Part shown: positions 1-14,066 of the stretch, one piece after another
Numbering within the stretch: position 1 is the first letter of the stretch
How the letters are laid out: the number at the start of each line of letters is the position of its first letter
From: Piscinibacter gummiphilus
GTDB taxonomy: Bacteria; Pseudomonadota; Gammaproteobacteria; Burkholderiales; Burkholderiaceae_C
Reading direction: 5' to 3'
Length of the DNA: 64,000 nucleotides
NCBI RefSeq assembly: GCF_002116905.1
Contig: NZ_CP015118.1
Span: 310,001-374,000 of the forward strand
Position numbers and translations under genes: made by a program
Notes under the pieces: generated by a model
The model's database searches: none
Told to the model about the DNA's origin: nothing
The model's input: the letters and a program-made list of their open reading frames with translations, nothing else

Positions 1-1
1 C

Positions 2-331
2 GGCAACCTGCTGCAGAACACGCTGCGCTACACCGATGCGCCCGCGCGGCTGGCCGTGCGGGTCGGAAACGACGGTGGGCAGGTGCTCGTCACGTGGGAG
101 GATTCGAGCCCGGGTGTCTCCGAGGCCGACCTGCCGCGCCTGACCGAACGCCTGTTCCGCGTGGAGGGGTCGCGCAGCCGCGCCGGCGGCGGATCGGGCC
201 TCGGCCTCGCGATCGCGGTGGCCATCGTCTCGGCCCACGGCGGCGAGATGGCGGCCGGCGCGAGCCCGCTCGGCGGGGTCCGGTGGCAATTGAGGTTCCC
301 GAAGTTCGATGGTGGAGGTGCCCATGGCTGA
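2..331 (+). CDS. baeS: Sensor histidine kinase, C-terminal end only (BaeS-like)
   Basis: This is the last 109 residues of a membrane sensor kinase whose start lies before the window. Visible are the end of the N box (NLLQNTLRYT) and the ATP-lid region with the G2-like motif GSGLGLAIA, which together make up the HATPase_c fold that binds ATP for autophosphorylation. The reading frame is open from base 2 and stops at 329-331. It overlaps the start region of the downstream response regulator, so the two are co-translated as a two-component pair. The BaeS assignment rests mainly on the strong BaeR identity of the partner; the kinase fragment alone only proves a HisKA/HATPase kinase. Confidence 0.85.
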   Translation, partial: GNLLQNTLRYTDAPARLAVRVGNDGGQVLVTWEDSSPGVSEADLPRLTERLFRVEGSRSRAGGGSGLGLAIAVAIVSAHGGEMAAGASPLGGVRWQLRFPKFDGGGAHG

Positions 332-1001
332 GCGGATCCTGATCGTCGAGGACGAGGACAAGATCGCCGACATCCTGCGCGACTACCTGCTGCAGCACGG
401 CTTCGAGGTGTCCCGCCTCACGCGCGGCGACGAGGTGGAGGCGTGGATGCGCGACCACGGCGCCGACCTCGTGCTGCTCGACCTGATGCTGCCGGGCAAG
501 AACGGCCTCGACGTCTGCAAGGCGCTGCGCCAGCAGACGCAGGCCGCGATCGTGATGGTGACCGCGCGCGTCGAGGAGATCGACCGCCTGCTCGGCCTCG
601 AGCTCGGCGCCGACGACTACATCTGCAAGCCGTTCAGCCCGCGCGAAGTGGTCGCGCGCGTCAAGGCGGTGCTGCGCCGCACCCATGGCGGTGCATCGGC
701 CGAACACGACCTGGTGCTCGACGATGCCGGCTGGCGCGCCACGCTCGGCGGCCGCGACCTCGGCCTCACCGCGGTCGAGTACCAGCTGCTGAAGGTGCTC
801 GCGGCCCAGCCGGGCCGCATCTTCTCGCGCGAACAGCTGATGGATGCGATGTACCGGGACACGCGCGTGGTGTCCGATCGCACCGTCGACAGCCACGTGA
901 AGAAGCTGCGCAAGAAGGTCGCGGACGTGTCTCCGCACCGCGAGATCATCCACTCGGTGTACGGCGTGGGCTACAAATTCGAGTGGGGTGCGGGCGCGTG
1001 A
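324..1001 (+). CDS. baeR: Response regulator BaeR (OmpR family)
   Basis: DNA-binding response regulator of an envelope-stress two-component system. The N-terminal receiver starts ILIVEDEDKIADIL and carries the phosphorylated Asp in LVLLDLMLPG, followed by the near-invariant BaeR stretch EEIDRLLGLELGADDYICKP. The C-terminal OmpR/PhoB winged helix ends in VYGVGYKFEW. Length (about 225 aa) fits the family. I chose the ATG at 324 because GGAGG sits 5 bases upstream; an in-frame ATG at 309 is also possible. The gene overlaps the 3' end of the kinase. In enterobacteria BaeR controls efflux and spheroplast-stress genes; the regulon here is not visible. Confidence 0.92.
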   Translation: MAERILIVEDEDKIADILRDYLLQHGFEVSRLTRGDEVEAWMRDHGADLVLLDLMLPGKNGLDVCKALRQQTQAAIVMVTARVEEIDRLLGLELGADDYICKPFSPREVVARVKAVLRRTHGGASAEHDLVLDDAGWRATLGGRDLGLTAVEYQLLKVLAAQPGRIFSREQLMDAMYRDTRVVSDRTVDSHVKKLRKKVADVSPHREIIHSVYGVGYKFEWGAGA

Positions 1002-1213
1002 TGGCGCACGAGTGCAGCAGACATTGACGCAGCGGGGCGACAAATCGGCTTCCCACGGGGGAAGAATGCGCGTTTTACCTATGAAAACTGCTTCTCAATG
1101 CAGCACTCTCGCAGTAGTATTCGCTCCGCACGTGGTCATGGAGAACAGGGGGCTCATGCGGCCTTCACCCAACCCGGGCACATCAACCAACCATTTGATG
1201 GAGAAAATTCAAC

Positions 1214-1627
1214 ATGGCAACTGCGAAACCCCCCGCCAAGAAGGCGGCTCCTGCGAAGAAGGTAGCGGCTAAGAAAGCCGCGCCGGCCGCCAAGAAGGCA
1301 GCCCCCGCGAAGAAGGCCGCTCCGGCCAAGAAGGCAGCTCCGGCGAAGAAGGCCGCTGCAAAGGCTCCCGCGAAGAAGCGCACGCCGAACGCCGCGTTCA
1401 TGAAGGCCATGACCCCCAGCCCGCAACTGGCCGCCGTGATCGGCGCCACCCCGGTGCCCCGCACCGAGGTCACGAAGAAGGTCTGGGAGTACATCAAGGC
1501 CAACAACCTTCAAGACTCCGCGAAGCGCACCATGATCAACGCCGACGCCAAGCTGAAGGAAATCTTCAAGAAGGCGCAAGTCTCGATGTTCGAGATGACG
1601 AAGCTGATCAACGGTCACCTGAAGTGA
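1214..1627 (+). CDS. Histone H1-like SWIB-domain protein
   Basis: A 137-residue basic protein in two parts. Residues 1-55 are Lys/Ala/Pro repeats (units like AKKAAP), the composition of bacterial H1-like DNA-condensing tails. Residues about 56-137 form a SWIB/MDM2-type fold (TEVTKKVWEYIKANNLQD, then KRTMINADAKLKEIF). The SWIB fold is also found in chlamydial and betaproteobacterial small proteins. The likely role is nucleoid or DNA-associated, inferred from charge and fold. The gene stands alone, followed by two hairpins, the second a good terminator. The ATG at 1214 has a purine-rich GGAGAAAA upstream. Confidence 0.85.
   Translation: MATAKPPAKKAAPAKKVAAKKAAPAAKKAAPAKKAAPAKKAAPAKKAAAKAPAKKRTPNAAFMKAMTPSPQLAAVIGATPVPRTEVTKKVWEYIKANNLQDSAKRTMINADAKLKEIFKKAQVSMFEMTKLINGHLK
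1223..1377 (+). repeat. Short tandem coding repeats (Lys-Ala-Pro tail)
   Basis: Degenerate 15-base units of the type aagaaggcngcnccngcg repeat many times and encode the AKKAAP tail of the SWIB protein. Such repeats can change copy number by slippage, so tail length may vary between strains. Confidence 0.7.
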
Positions 1628-1656
1628 TCTCTCGAACCCCGCCAGGGGTTCGTTGC

Positions 1657-1690
1657 AAAGGCCGGTGTCCGCGAGGATCCCGGCCTTTTT
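1657..1690 (+). terminator. Rho-independent terminator after the SWIB gene
   Basis: The arms aaaggccgg (1657-1665) and ccggccttt (1680-1688) pair perfectly over nine bases and end in a T run. A second hairpin, gaacccc/ggggttc at 1634-1651, precedes it. It lies between convergent genes and may serve both. Confidence 0.85.
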
Positions 1691-1720
1691 ACTTGTGCAT
1701 CCGCTCGCGCACCGGGAGGG

Positions 1721-4522
<2,802 letters not shown>

Positions 4523-4745
4523 GGGCGGGCACCTGGGAGGAATCCGTCGATTGTCGGTCATGCCCGACTCAGGGAGAACCCGCGGCACGCGTGACATGCC
4601 GCACGCGCACGGGGTGTAGGTCGCGTCCGACGGTCTCTGCCCGGCTTGTCCGGCAGACCCTTCATGGCGCCGAACCTAACCTTCGTTTCGTTGGCACATG
4701 TTCCGTGCACCCCGCAGGAACCCATCACGACAAAGGAGATTCGAC

Positions 4746-5297
4746 ATGAACCACTTCAACCCGATCGCCCGAGCGCTCATCGCCGTGACCGGCGCCTTCG
4801 TCTTCGCCGCCGGCGCACACGCCGCGGGCGACAAGGCCACGTACGAACAGCACAAGGCCACGGCCAAGGCCACGTACGAGTCGTCGCACAAGCAGTGCGA
4901 TTCGCTGTCCGGCAACGCGAAGGACATCTGCCAGGCCGAAGCGAAGGCCGCGCGCAAGAAGACCGAAGCCATGGCCGAGGCCGACTACAAGGGCACGCCG
5001 AAGGCGCGCTACGACGCGGCCGAGGACATCGCCAACGCCGACTACGACGTGGCCAAGGAGCGCTGCGACGACAAGGCCGGCAACGACAAGGACGTCTGCG
5101 TGAAGGAAGCCAAGGCCGCACGCGACAAGGTCAAGGCCGACGCCAAGGCCGAACGCGACACCAAGAAGGCCCACAACGAGGCCGTCGAGGACAAGAACAA
5201 GGTCGCGTACAAGGCCGAGGCCGAGAAGTGCGACGCGCTGGCGGGCGACGCCAAGACGGCGTGCACGAACCAGGCGAAGGCCAAGTACAAGCAGTAA
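4746..5297 (+). CDS. Secreted Cys/Lys/Ala-repeat protein
   Basis: A 183-residue exported protein. It has a clear signal peptide (basic MNHFNPIARA, hydrophobic AVTGAFVFAAG, cleavage near AHA-AGD). The mature part is helical and highly charged, with repeats of the pattern Tyr...Cys(D)-x-L-x-G-(N/D)-A-K-(D/T)-x-C-x-x-(E/Q)-A-K-A, so cysteines occur in regularly spaced pairs. Long alpha-helical or coiled-coil structure braced by disulfides in the periplasm is an inference. A strong ribosome site (aaaggaga, 4733-4740) fixes the start. Similar short repeat proteins are common, uncharacterised, in Burkholderiales. Function unknown. Confidence 0.8.
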   Translation: MNHFNPIARALIAVTGAFVFAAGAHAAGDKATYEQHKATAKATYESSHKQCDSLSGNAKDICQAEAKAARKKTEAMAEADYKGTPKARYDAAEDIANADYDVAKERCDDKAGNDKDVCVKEAKAARDKVKADAKAERDTKKAHNEAVEDKNKVAYKAEAEKCDALAGDAKTACTNQAKAKYKQ

Positions 5298-5307
5298 GCA
5301 CCCCCCG

Positions 5308-5331
5308 CGGGGCCTCCTCCTGGAGGCCCCG
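5308..5331 (+). terminator. Strong GC hairpin between two small envelope genes
   Basis: The arms cggggcctcc (5308-5317) and ggaggccccg (5322-5331) pair perfectly over ten bases around the loop tcct. There is only a tt after it, so it may be a weak terminator or a processing/attenuation hairpin that reduces read-through to the downstream mini-gene. Confidence 0.5.
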
Positions 5332-5376
5332 TTCCACATCGAACCCCTCTCTTCCCATTCGCATCGGGAGTCGACC

Positions 5377-5523
5377 TTGAGCCTCCTCGTTTCCTTCCTC
5401 GTGGTCACCGCCGTGCTGGCCCTCGTGATCGGCCTCGGCTTCTGCCTCGTCCACCCGCACGTCTGCGCGCTGATGCAGGGCGACTGGTGCTCGGAGCCCG
5501 AGAACGACCCCACCCGGTCGTGA
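5377..5523 (+). CDS. Small single-pass membrane protein (48 aa)
   Basis: A short frame starting at TTG 5377 with a good ribosome site (gggag, 5366-5370) encodes 48 residues. Residues 2-25 form one hydrophobic segment (SLLVSFLVVTAVLALVIGLG). The tail is short and polar and carries two cysteines. It lies 79 bases after the Cys-repeat secreted protein, separated by a strong hairpin. The codons are typical high-GC. I do not recognise a family; the call rests on membrane segment, start signal and position. Confidence 0.5.
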   Translation: MSLLVSFLVVTAVLALVIGLGFCLVHPHVCALMQGDWCSEPENDPTRS

Positions 5524-5615
5524 CCCGGCCCCCCGCCGGGGCGAGGTGACGGCGCTTCCGGTTTGGCAGACAATCAACCGGCAGTTCCCCCCGTCAACTT
5601 CCCCGCCGGTGATCC

Positions 5616-6326
5616 ATGAGCGATCGATTCCGACTGGTCTTTGCCGGTGACGTGCTCGAAGGTCACCGCGTCGAAGACGTCCAGCGCAAGATGGCCGAAC
5701 TGCTGCACCTGAGCCAGGCGCGGCAGGACTCGATGTTCTCGGGCAAGCGCACCGTGCTCAAGAAGGGCATGGTGTTCGACGATGCCACGCGCTACGTGGC
5801 GAAATTCGAGCGCATCGGCGCGAAGGTGCTTGTCGAGCCCGACGAGTCCGAGACGCGCGCCGACCTCGCGGAATCCCGCCGCGACGACAGCGTGCCCGCT
5901 TCCGAACCCGCGCCGCGCGCGGCCGCCGCGAAGGCCTCCGCGTCCGCATCCGCCAAGGTGCCTCCGCGCCGCACGGTGGTGATCGCCGGCGCCGCCGCCG
6001 TCGTGCTCGCGGTGCTGGCCGGCGCCGGCTGGTACGTCTGGGGCGGCGGTTCGCCCGTCGCGCCGCAGGTCACCGACGAGCGCCTGGGTGTCTACGGCCT
6101 CACGGCCGACGCCCGCACCGTCTTCCGCTCCGACTACTGGCCCGCCGGTGGCAACAAGGCCTTCGCGGCGTCCACGGGTGGTGCCTTCGGCTACGTGGCC
6201 GGTGCGGCGTCCGACCAGGAGGCCGCGCAACGTGCGCTCGCGGATTGCGAGGGGCGCCGCAAGCCCGAGATGTCGGCCTGCCGGCTCGTCAACCTGACGG
6301 GCAACTGGGCACCCGTGGGCCCCTGA
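5616..6326 (+). CDS. Single-pass membrane protein with cytoplasmic N-terminal domain
   Basis: 236 residues. The N-terminal 75 residues (FRLVFAGDVLEGHRVEDVQ...) form a small domain that recurs at the N terminus of several unknown membrane proteins in beta- and gammaproteobacteria. A charged/Ala linker leads to one membrane helix (residues about 125-147, VVIAGAAAVVLAVLAGAGW). The C-terminal extracytoplasmic part (DERLGVYGLTADARTVFRSD...) ends in a Cys-containing stretch (LADCEGRRKPEMSACRLV) that resembles DUF4189-type modules. Function unknown. It is convergent with uvrA, only four bases between the stop codons. Confidence 0.75.
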   Translation: MSDRFRLVFAGDVLEGHRVEDVQRKMAELLHLSQARQDSMFSGKRTVLKKGMVFDDATRYVAKFERIGAKVLVEPDESETRADLAESRRDDSVPASEPAPRAAAAKASASASAKVPPRRTVVIAGAAAVVLAVLAGAGWYVWGGGSPVAPQVTDERLGVYGLTADARTVFRSDYWPAGGNKAFAASTGGAFGYVAGAASDQEAAQRALADCEGRRKPEMSACRLVNLTGNWAPVGP

Positions 6327-6330
6327 CGGT

Positions 6331-9252
<2,922 letters not shown>

Positions 9253-9324
9253 GAGGGTCACGCGGAAGGGAAACGGAAGATGATAGCGAGGCCCCCTGCC
9301 AACGCGCGTCAGCAGGGGCACCGT

Positions 9325-10338
9325 TCAGGGGAGCGTCTCGAGGGCTTCCAGCAACCGGCGTGCCGCGGGCGCCCCCACCGGGGCCTGCCACGTGCCGCCG
9401 GGCGAGAACCAGAACACCGCCTGGTCGGTCACCACCCAGCGGTGCGCGGGCTGGCCGTCGAGCAGCAGCTGCAATTCGGCGGCGCCGGTGCGGGGGCCGG
9501 AGGCGGCGGTCCAGCCTGAACCGGCGGAGGCGTCGAGCAGGGCGAGCCAGTCCGACACCGGTGTGCCCGCCGGCTGGGCCATGCCGCTCTGGCGCTGCCA
9601 GGTCCAGCGGTCCGGCGTGGCGGCGAGGGCGGCGCGCACGTCGGCCAGGCGCGCCGGGGTGGGCGCGAAGGCCGCACCGGCGGACGCCTCCGCCTGGCGG
9701 CGCAGCGCGCCGCTCGGGGCCATCGACTTGCGCTGGCTGTCGGCCCGGGCGGATTCGGCGGCCGCTGCGCGGCGTTCCGCCGGGGCCTCGGCGGCGGGTG
9801 GGGGCGGGGCGGCTGCCACTGCCGGCGCGGGTGCGGGCGGCGGTGCGGGGAGGGGGACCGCCGTCGTCTCCAGCATGGGCGGTTCCGACCGTGCCGCGGT
9901 GTCGGCGGCCGGGGCGGGTTTCATCACGGGCGGCGCCACCTCGCGGGCCTTGGGCGCGGGCGGCCGGGCCGGCGCGGGCTTCGCAGGAGGCGGCTCCGCG
10001 ACCGGCGCAGGGGCCGGGGCGGCCGGCACCACGGGCGCCTCGGCGGCGGGTGCCCGTGCCGCGGGCGGGGTCGAGGCGGGCATCGGCGGCAGCGGCTCGT
10101 CGTGCCACAGCAGCCCCGCCACGGTGACCATCGCCACGCTCGCGAACCCGGCGGCCACCTGCGGCCGCACGATCCAGGCCGACAGCCGCGACCACCACGG
10201 CACGGCGGCCGGTGCCGGCCCCGGCGACCGCGATGCGCGCAGGATCGTCTCGCGCAGCGCCGGCGGCACGGGGGTGTCGGGCGCGTGGTCGAGCGCCTTC
10301 TTGAGCCAGCCGTCGCGGGGTTCGTCGGTGCTGTGCAT
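9325..10338 (-). CDS. Putative transmembrane anti-sigma factor
   Basis: 337 residues. A short cytoplasmic region (DEPRDGWLKKALDHAPDTPVPPALRETIL) is followed by one membrane helix (about 60-78, VAAGFASVAMVTVAGLLW). A long Pro/Ala-rich low-complexity linker then leads to a C-terminal globular part with Trp-rich motifs. The start ATG overlaps the TGA of the sigma gene (TGATG at 10336-10340), so it is translationally coupled to it. Position and topology make it the regulator that holds the ECF sigma factor; no zinc-binding HxxxCxxC anti-sigma motif is seen, so the class is unusual or unrecognised. Confidence 0.75.
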   Translation of the reverse strand: MHSTDEPRDGWLKKALDHAPDTPVPPALRETILRASRSPGPAPAAVPWWSRLSAWIVRPQVAAGFASVAMVTVAGLLWHDEPLPPMPASTPPAARAPAAEAPVVPAAPAPAPVAEPPPAKPAPARPPAPKAREVAPPVMKPAPAADTAARSEPPMLETTAVPLPAPPPAPAPAVAAAPPPPAAEAPAERRAAAAESARADSQRKSMAPSGALRRQAEASAGAAFAPTPARLADVRAALAATPDRWTWQRQSGMAQPAGTPVSDWLALLDASAGSGWTAASGPRTGAAELQLLLDGQPAHRWVVTDQAVFWFSPGGTWQAPVGAPAARRLLEALETLP

Positions 10339-10964
10339 CACGGCTCCGAGGTCTGCAGCGGCGCGAGGTGCGCGCCCATGCACGTGCGCAGCTTGGCCAT
10401 CGCGTAGCGCAGCCGGGTCTTCGCGGTCTCGAATCCCACCTCCAGCGCGCGGGCGACGTCCGCCAGCGGCAGCTCGTCGTCGTGGTGCAGCAGGAACGCG
10501 CTGCGCTGCGCGAGGGGCAGCTGTTCGAGGCAGTGCAGCAGGCGTTCACCGGCCTTGCGCCAGAAGGCGATGTCCTCCGTGTGGGGCGCGGGCCAGCGGG
10601 CCCAGGCCGAGCCGGCCTCGGCGTCGGGCTCCCACGGTGCATCGCCGTCGTCGACGGGCGTGACCTCGCGGCCGCTGCGCCGCCACACGTCGATCACGCG
10701 GTGGTGGGCGAGCGTGAAGAGCCACGTGCGGAAGCTCGCGCCCTGCGGCATCCAGCCCTTGCGGGCGTTCACCACCCGCATCCACGTGTCCTGGAACACC
10801 TCGTCTGCCTGCGCGGCCAGCGCCGGGCCGAGCAGCCGCCGCACGAAGCGGTACAGCCCGGCTTCGTGGCGCGTGTACAGGCGCTCGAAGGCGGTGTCGT
10901 CGCCGTTGGCGTAGGCGGCCATCAGCAGGTCATCCGGTTCGTCGTCGGGGCGGGCGGTGGGCAT
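10338..10964 (-). CDS. ECF-type RNA polymerase sigma factor
   Basis: 208 residues with sigma region 2 (DDTAFERLYTRHEAGLYRFVRRLLG, then ADEVFQDTWMRVVNARKGW and FRTWLFTLAHHRVIDVWRR) and region 4 (LEQLPLAQRSAFLLHHDDELPLADVARALEVGFETAKTRLRYA). The linker between regions 2 and 4 is longer than normal (about 45 residues). It directs transcription of an extracytoplasmic-stress regulon. It is coupled to the downstream anti-sigma gene and divergent from the VWA protein at 11108, a likely target because the intergenic region is only about 140 bases. Confidence 0.9.
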   Translation of the reverse strand: MPTARPDDEPDDLLMAAYANGDDTAFERLYTRHEAGLYRFVRRLLGPALAAQADEVFQDTWMRVVNARKGWMPQGASFRTWLFTLAHHRVIDVWRRSGREVTPVDDGDAPWEPDAEAGSAWARWPAPHTEDIAFWRKAGERLLHCLEQLPLAQRSAFLLHHDDELPLADVARALEVGFETAKTRLRYAMAKLRTCMGAHLAPLQTSEP

Positions 10965-11107
10965 CGGTCGAGAGTCTGCCTCATGACGGGGTGATACGTC
11001 CGGCGGTGGCGAACGGGGTGATCGGCGGGTGCGAAAAAAAGTTCACCCCGTCCGGCGGCGTGGTGCGTGTCAGTGGAGGCATTCCATCGCGTCCACTGGA
11101 GAAGACC

Positions 11108-12562
11108 ATGACCCCGTTCGCCCATTTCGTCCGCCGGCTGCGTGTGCCGGCCGCCCTGTCCGCCCTTGCGCTCGCCCTCGGCGCCCAGGCGCTGTCGCCC
11201 CAGCCCTGGCCTCCGTCCTGGAACGACACGCCCGCGGATGGCACCGACTTCTCGCCGGTGCGGTTCACCGCGCCGCAGGCGGCCGACTGCCATCGCCTGC
11301 CCGCGGTGCGCGAGGTGCCGGGACCCCAGGCCGAATCGCAGGGGCGGCTGCGGCGTGAGGCCCCGATGCTCGAGCCCGCCGGCGCGTCCCGCGCGCGGGA
11401 GTCGGCCGCCGCGGCCGACGAGGCCCGGGCCGTGAGCAAGTCCGCCGCGGCGGCACCGGCCTTCGCACCGCCGCCTTCCCCCGCGCCCAAGCCCCGTCCG
11501 CAACAGGAGCCCGCGGTCACCGTCACCGCCGGCGTGGTGGACGACAACGCCGACTTCGGCGAGTACCTCGCGTACCGGCAGCGGCGTGCCCAGGGCGTCA
11601 CCGTGCGCGACCGCGACGTCAGCGAGCGGTATCCGCTGGAGGTGGTGGACGCCGACGGCCGCCCGGTGCACGACGCCGAGGTCGCGGTGCAACGCCCCGG
11701 CGTCGCCGAGCCCGTGGCCTGGGCCCGCACGGACACCGCGGGCCGCGTGTGGCTGCACCCGCGCGCGTTCCTGCCGGGCGACGGCAACGCCGACCGCGTG
11801 CTGGGCATCGCCGTGCGCAAGCAGGGCGCGATGGGCCGCGCGACGCTGACCCGCGGCCAGGCCCATGCGGTGCAGGTGCGCCTCGACCGCGCGGCGCCCG
11901 TGGCCCGGCCGCGCCTCGACCTCGTCTTCCTCGTCGACGCGACCGGCTCGATGGGCGACGAGATCGCGAAGCTGAAGTCCTCGATGCTCGCGATGTCGCA
12001 ACAGATCGGCAAGCTGCCCGGCCAGCCCGACATCTGCTACGGCCTCGTCGCCTACCGCGACAAGGGCGACGCCTTCCTCACACGCACGGCCGACTTCACC
12101 GACAACCTCGGCGCCTTCCAGTCGGCCCTCGGCCGCGTGCAGGCCGGGGGTGGCGGCGACACGCCCGAGGCGCTGAACGAGGCCCTGGCCGAGACCGTGC
12201 ACGGCCTCGCGTGGCGCCGCGACGCGGTGCGCCTCGTCGTGCTCGTGGCCGACGCCCCGCCCCACCTCGACTACGGCGGCCCGCAGTACGACCGCGACAT
12301 GCAGGCCGCGCTCGCGAAGGGCATCAAGCTGTTCCCGGTGGGTGCGAGCGGCCTCGACCCGTCCGGCGAATACGTGTTCCGGCAGCTGGCGCAGTACACC
12401 GCCGGCCGCTTCGTGTTCCTGACGTACCGCGACGGCGCCGACCCGTCGAGCGGCCCGGGGTCGGAGACCGTGCACGACGTGCGCCAGTACTCGGTGCAGA
12501 CGCTCGACCGGCTCGTGGTGCGGCTCGTCCGCGAAGAACTGGCGAAACTCCGCCGGACCTGA
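11108..12562 (+). CDS. Exported von Willebrand factor A domain protein
   Basis: 484 residues. A signal-like N terminus (RRLRVPAALSALALALGAQA) precedes a low-complexity Ala/Pro region, a beta-sandwich-like region (YPLEVVDADGRPVHDAEVAVQ) and a VWA domain (residues about 275-470). The VWA domain starts LDLVFLVDATGSMGDEI, carrying the metal-ion-dependent adhesion motif DxTGS. The start at 11108 has a GGAGAAG ribosome site. VWA domains bind protein partners through a divalent metal. The gene is divergent from an ECF sigma/anti-sigma pair, which suggests a stress-controlled envelope function; substrate unknown. Confidence 0.82.
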   Translation: MTPFAHFVRRLRVPAALSALALALGAQALSPQPWPPSWNDTPADGTDFSPVRFTAPQAADCHRLPAVREVPGPQAESQGRLRREAPMLEPAGASRARESAAAADEARAVSKSAAAAPAFAPPPSPAPKPRPQQEPAVTVTAGVVDDNADFGEYLAYRQRRAQGVTVRDRDVSERYPLEVVDADGRPVHDAEVAVQRPGVAEPVAWARTDTAGRVWLHPRAFLPGDGNADRVLGIAVRKQGAMGRATLTRGQAHAVQVRLDRAAPVARPRLDLVFLVDATGSMGDEIAKLKSSMLAMSQQIGKLPGQPDICYGLVAYRDKGDAFLTRTADFTDNLGAFQSALGRVQAGGGGDTPEALNEALAETVHGLAWRRDAVRLVVLVADAPPHLDYGGPQYDRDMQAALAKGIKLFPVGASGLDPSGEYVFRQLAQYTAGRFVFLTYRDGADPSSGPGSETVHDVRQYSVQTLDRLVVRLVREELAKLRRT

Positions 12563-12596
12563 CTGAAGGCCGCGGGGGATCGGGTATGGTCGCGCG

Positions 12597-13490
12597 ATGC
12601 CGAAAACCGCCGTCCTCCTCGCCCGCTCCGCCGCCCTCGCGGGCGTGCTGTTCTCCAGCGCCCCCGCATGGGCCCAGGCCACCGTGCCGGCCGAGACCCC
12701 CGTGACTTCGGAGGACGCGCCCCCGGCCGTTCCGCCCGAAGGGCGCCCGTTGTGGGAGGCCGGGGTCGCGGTGCTCGGTGCCAACGGGCCCGACTACCCG
12801 GCGGCCGGCACGCGGCGCACCCGCGGCATCGTGGCCCCCATCGTGATCTACCGCGGCGCGTGGCTCAAGTCCGACGACGACGGCGTGCGCAGCGAGGTGC
12901 TCAAGCAGGGCAACCTGCAGATCGACCTGTCGGCCTCGGCGGGCTTCAACGCGCGCTCCAACGGCGCCCGCCAGGGCATGCCCGACCTCGACTACATGCT
13001 GCAGCTCGGCCCTCAGGCGGTGTACCGCGTGCCGCTCGACGGCGGCCAGCAGGTCAGCGCGCACCTGAAGGCGCGGGGTGTGGTGTCGACCGACTGGCAC
13101 AGCGTGAACAGCCGGGGCTGGGTCGTCGAGCAGGAGTTCCGCTGGGTGCGCCGCGGCTGGCCCGACGCGGCGAGCCAGGTGATCGCCGGCGCGCAGTTCT
13201 TCTGGGCGAGCGAGAAGCTGCACGACTATTTCTACCAGGTGGACCCGACGCAGGCCACCGCGGTGCGGCCCGCGTACGACGCGCGGTCGGGCTACTTCGG
13301 CAGCGCGGTGCGTGCGGGGTACTCGCGGCGCCTCTCGCCCACGCTCACGGCCACGGCGGGCCTCACGGTCAACCTGTACGGCGGCGCGGCCAACCGCGAC
13401 AGCCCGTTGTTCCAGAAATCCACGAACACGAACCTGCTGGTGGCGCTGGTCTGGGTGCCGCTCAAGAGCAGCACGCTCGTCTCGCCCTGA
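12597..13490 (+). CDS. MipA/OmpV-family outer-membrane protein
   Basis: 297 residues with a signal peptide (AALAGVLFSSAPAWAQA) and then the MipA/OmpV beta-barrel pattern: WEAGVAVLGANGPDYPAAGTRRTRGIVAPIVIYRG near the start, alternating amphipathic strands, and a final strand NTNLLVALVWVPL. MipA was described as a scaffold for murein synthesis and OmpV-like proteins also act in osmotic or cation response. It is 35 bases after the VWA gene and in the same direction, so it may be co-transcribed. Confidence 0.85.
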   Translation: MPKTAVLLARSAALAGVLFSSAPAWAQATVPAETPVTSEDAPPAVPPEGRPLWEAGVAVLGANGPDYPAAGTRRTRGIVAPIVIYRGAWLKSDDDGVRSEVLKQGNLQIDLSASAGFNARSNGARQGMPDLDYMLQLGPQAVYRVPLDGGQQVSAHLKARGVVSTDWHSVNSRGWVVEQEFRWVRRGWPDAASQVIAGAQFFWASEKLHDYFYQVDPTQATAVRPAYDARSGYFGSAVRAGYSRRLSPTLTATAGLTVNLYGGAANRDSPLFQKSTNTNLLVALVWVPLKSSTLVSP

Positions 13491-13497
13491 CGATCGA

Positions 13498-13923
13498 TCA
13501 CATCTCCACGGCGATGTGCAGCACGTGCGAGCCGATGCGCTTCTCGATGCGGGGAATGAAGGCGAGCCGGGCGGTGACCCCGTGCACGGTGAACAGGCCC
13601 ATCGACGGCACCAGCAGCAGCTGCGCGCCGTGCGTGTAGCCGGTGACGGCGCCCGTCGTCAGGTCGAAGCGGCCGTACTGCCAGGTGTAGCCGGCGTAGA
13701 CGCTGGTCCGGCGCACCGAGTTGCGGTAGATGCCGGCCACCGGCCCCTCGGCCAGGCGGTAGTAGATGCCGGGGTTGATGTTGTTGTAGTCGTCCGCCGG
13801 CAGGTGCTGGCTGAACAGGTGGAAGCCGAGGGTGTCCTTCGGCGTGTCGCCGTCGGCGCCCCACGCGGTGGCACAGCACACGGCCGACAGGAGGACCAGC
13901 AGACGACGAACGAGATGACGCAT
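13498..13923 (-). CDS. Secreted small beta-rich protein of unknown function
   Basis: 141 residues with a signal peptide (RHLVRRLLVLLSAVCCATAWG-AD). The mature part is beta-rich with the pattern NNINPGIYYRLAEGPVAGIYRNS then SVYAGYTWQYG and GYTHGAQLLLVPS, typical of short proteins that form a small barrel, seen as hypothetical proteins in Burkholderiales and in some phages. It ends seven bases from the stop of the MipA-like gene, convergently. I prefer the ATG at 13923, which gives a normal signal peptide, over 13944. Confidence 0.65.
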   Translation of the reverse strand: MRHLVRRLLVLLSAVCCATAWGADGDTPKDTLGFHLFSQHLPADDYNNINPGIYYRLAEGPVAGIYRNSVRRTSVYAGYTWQYGRFDLTTGAVTGYTHGAQLLLVPSMGLFTVHGVTARLAFIPRIEKRIGSHVLHIAVEM

Positions 13924-14066
13924 GAACCACGACCCGCAACACACTTGTCTCCGGTCATCGGCCGAATGGCCGGCGGGGCAAGGGTCAGGGTGTACCCGAG
14001 TGCGTCCGGCGTGCGGAAGCGCACGGCACTAGTTCGCGGAGGCCGTTTTCTGTCGCGGGATGGACA

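Noticed and set aside
1223..1377. Repeats that could suggest a CRISPR array
   Set aside because: The repeats are coding Lys/Ala units without unique spacers; no cas genes in the window.
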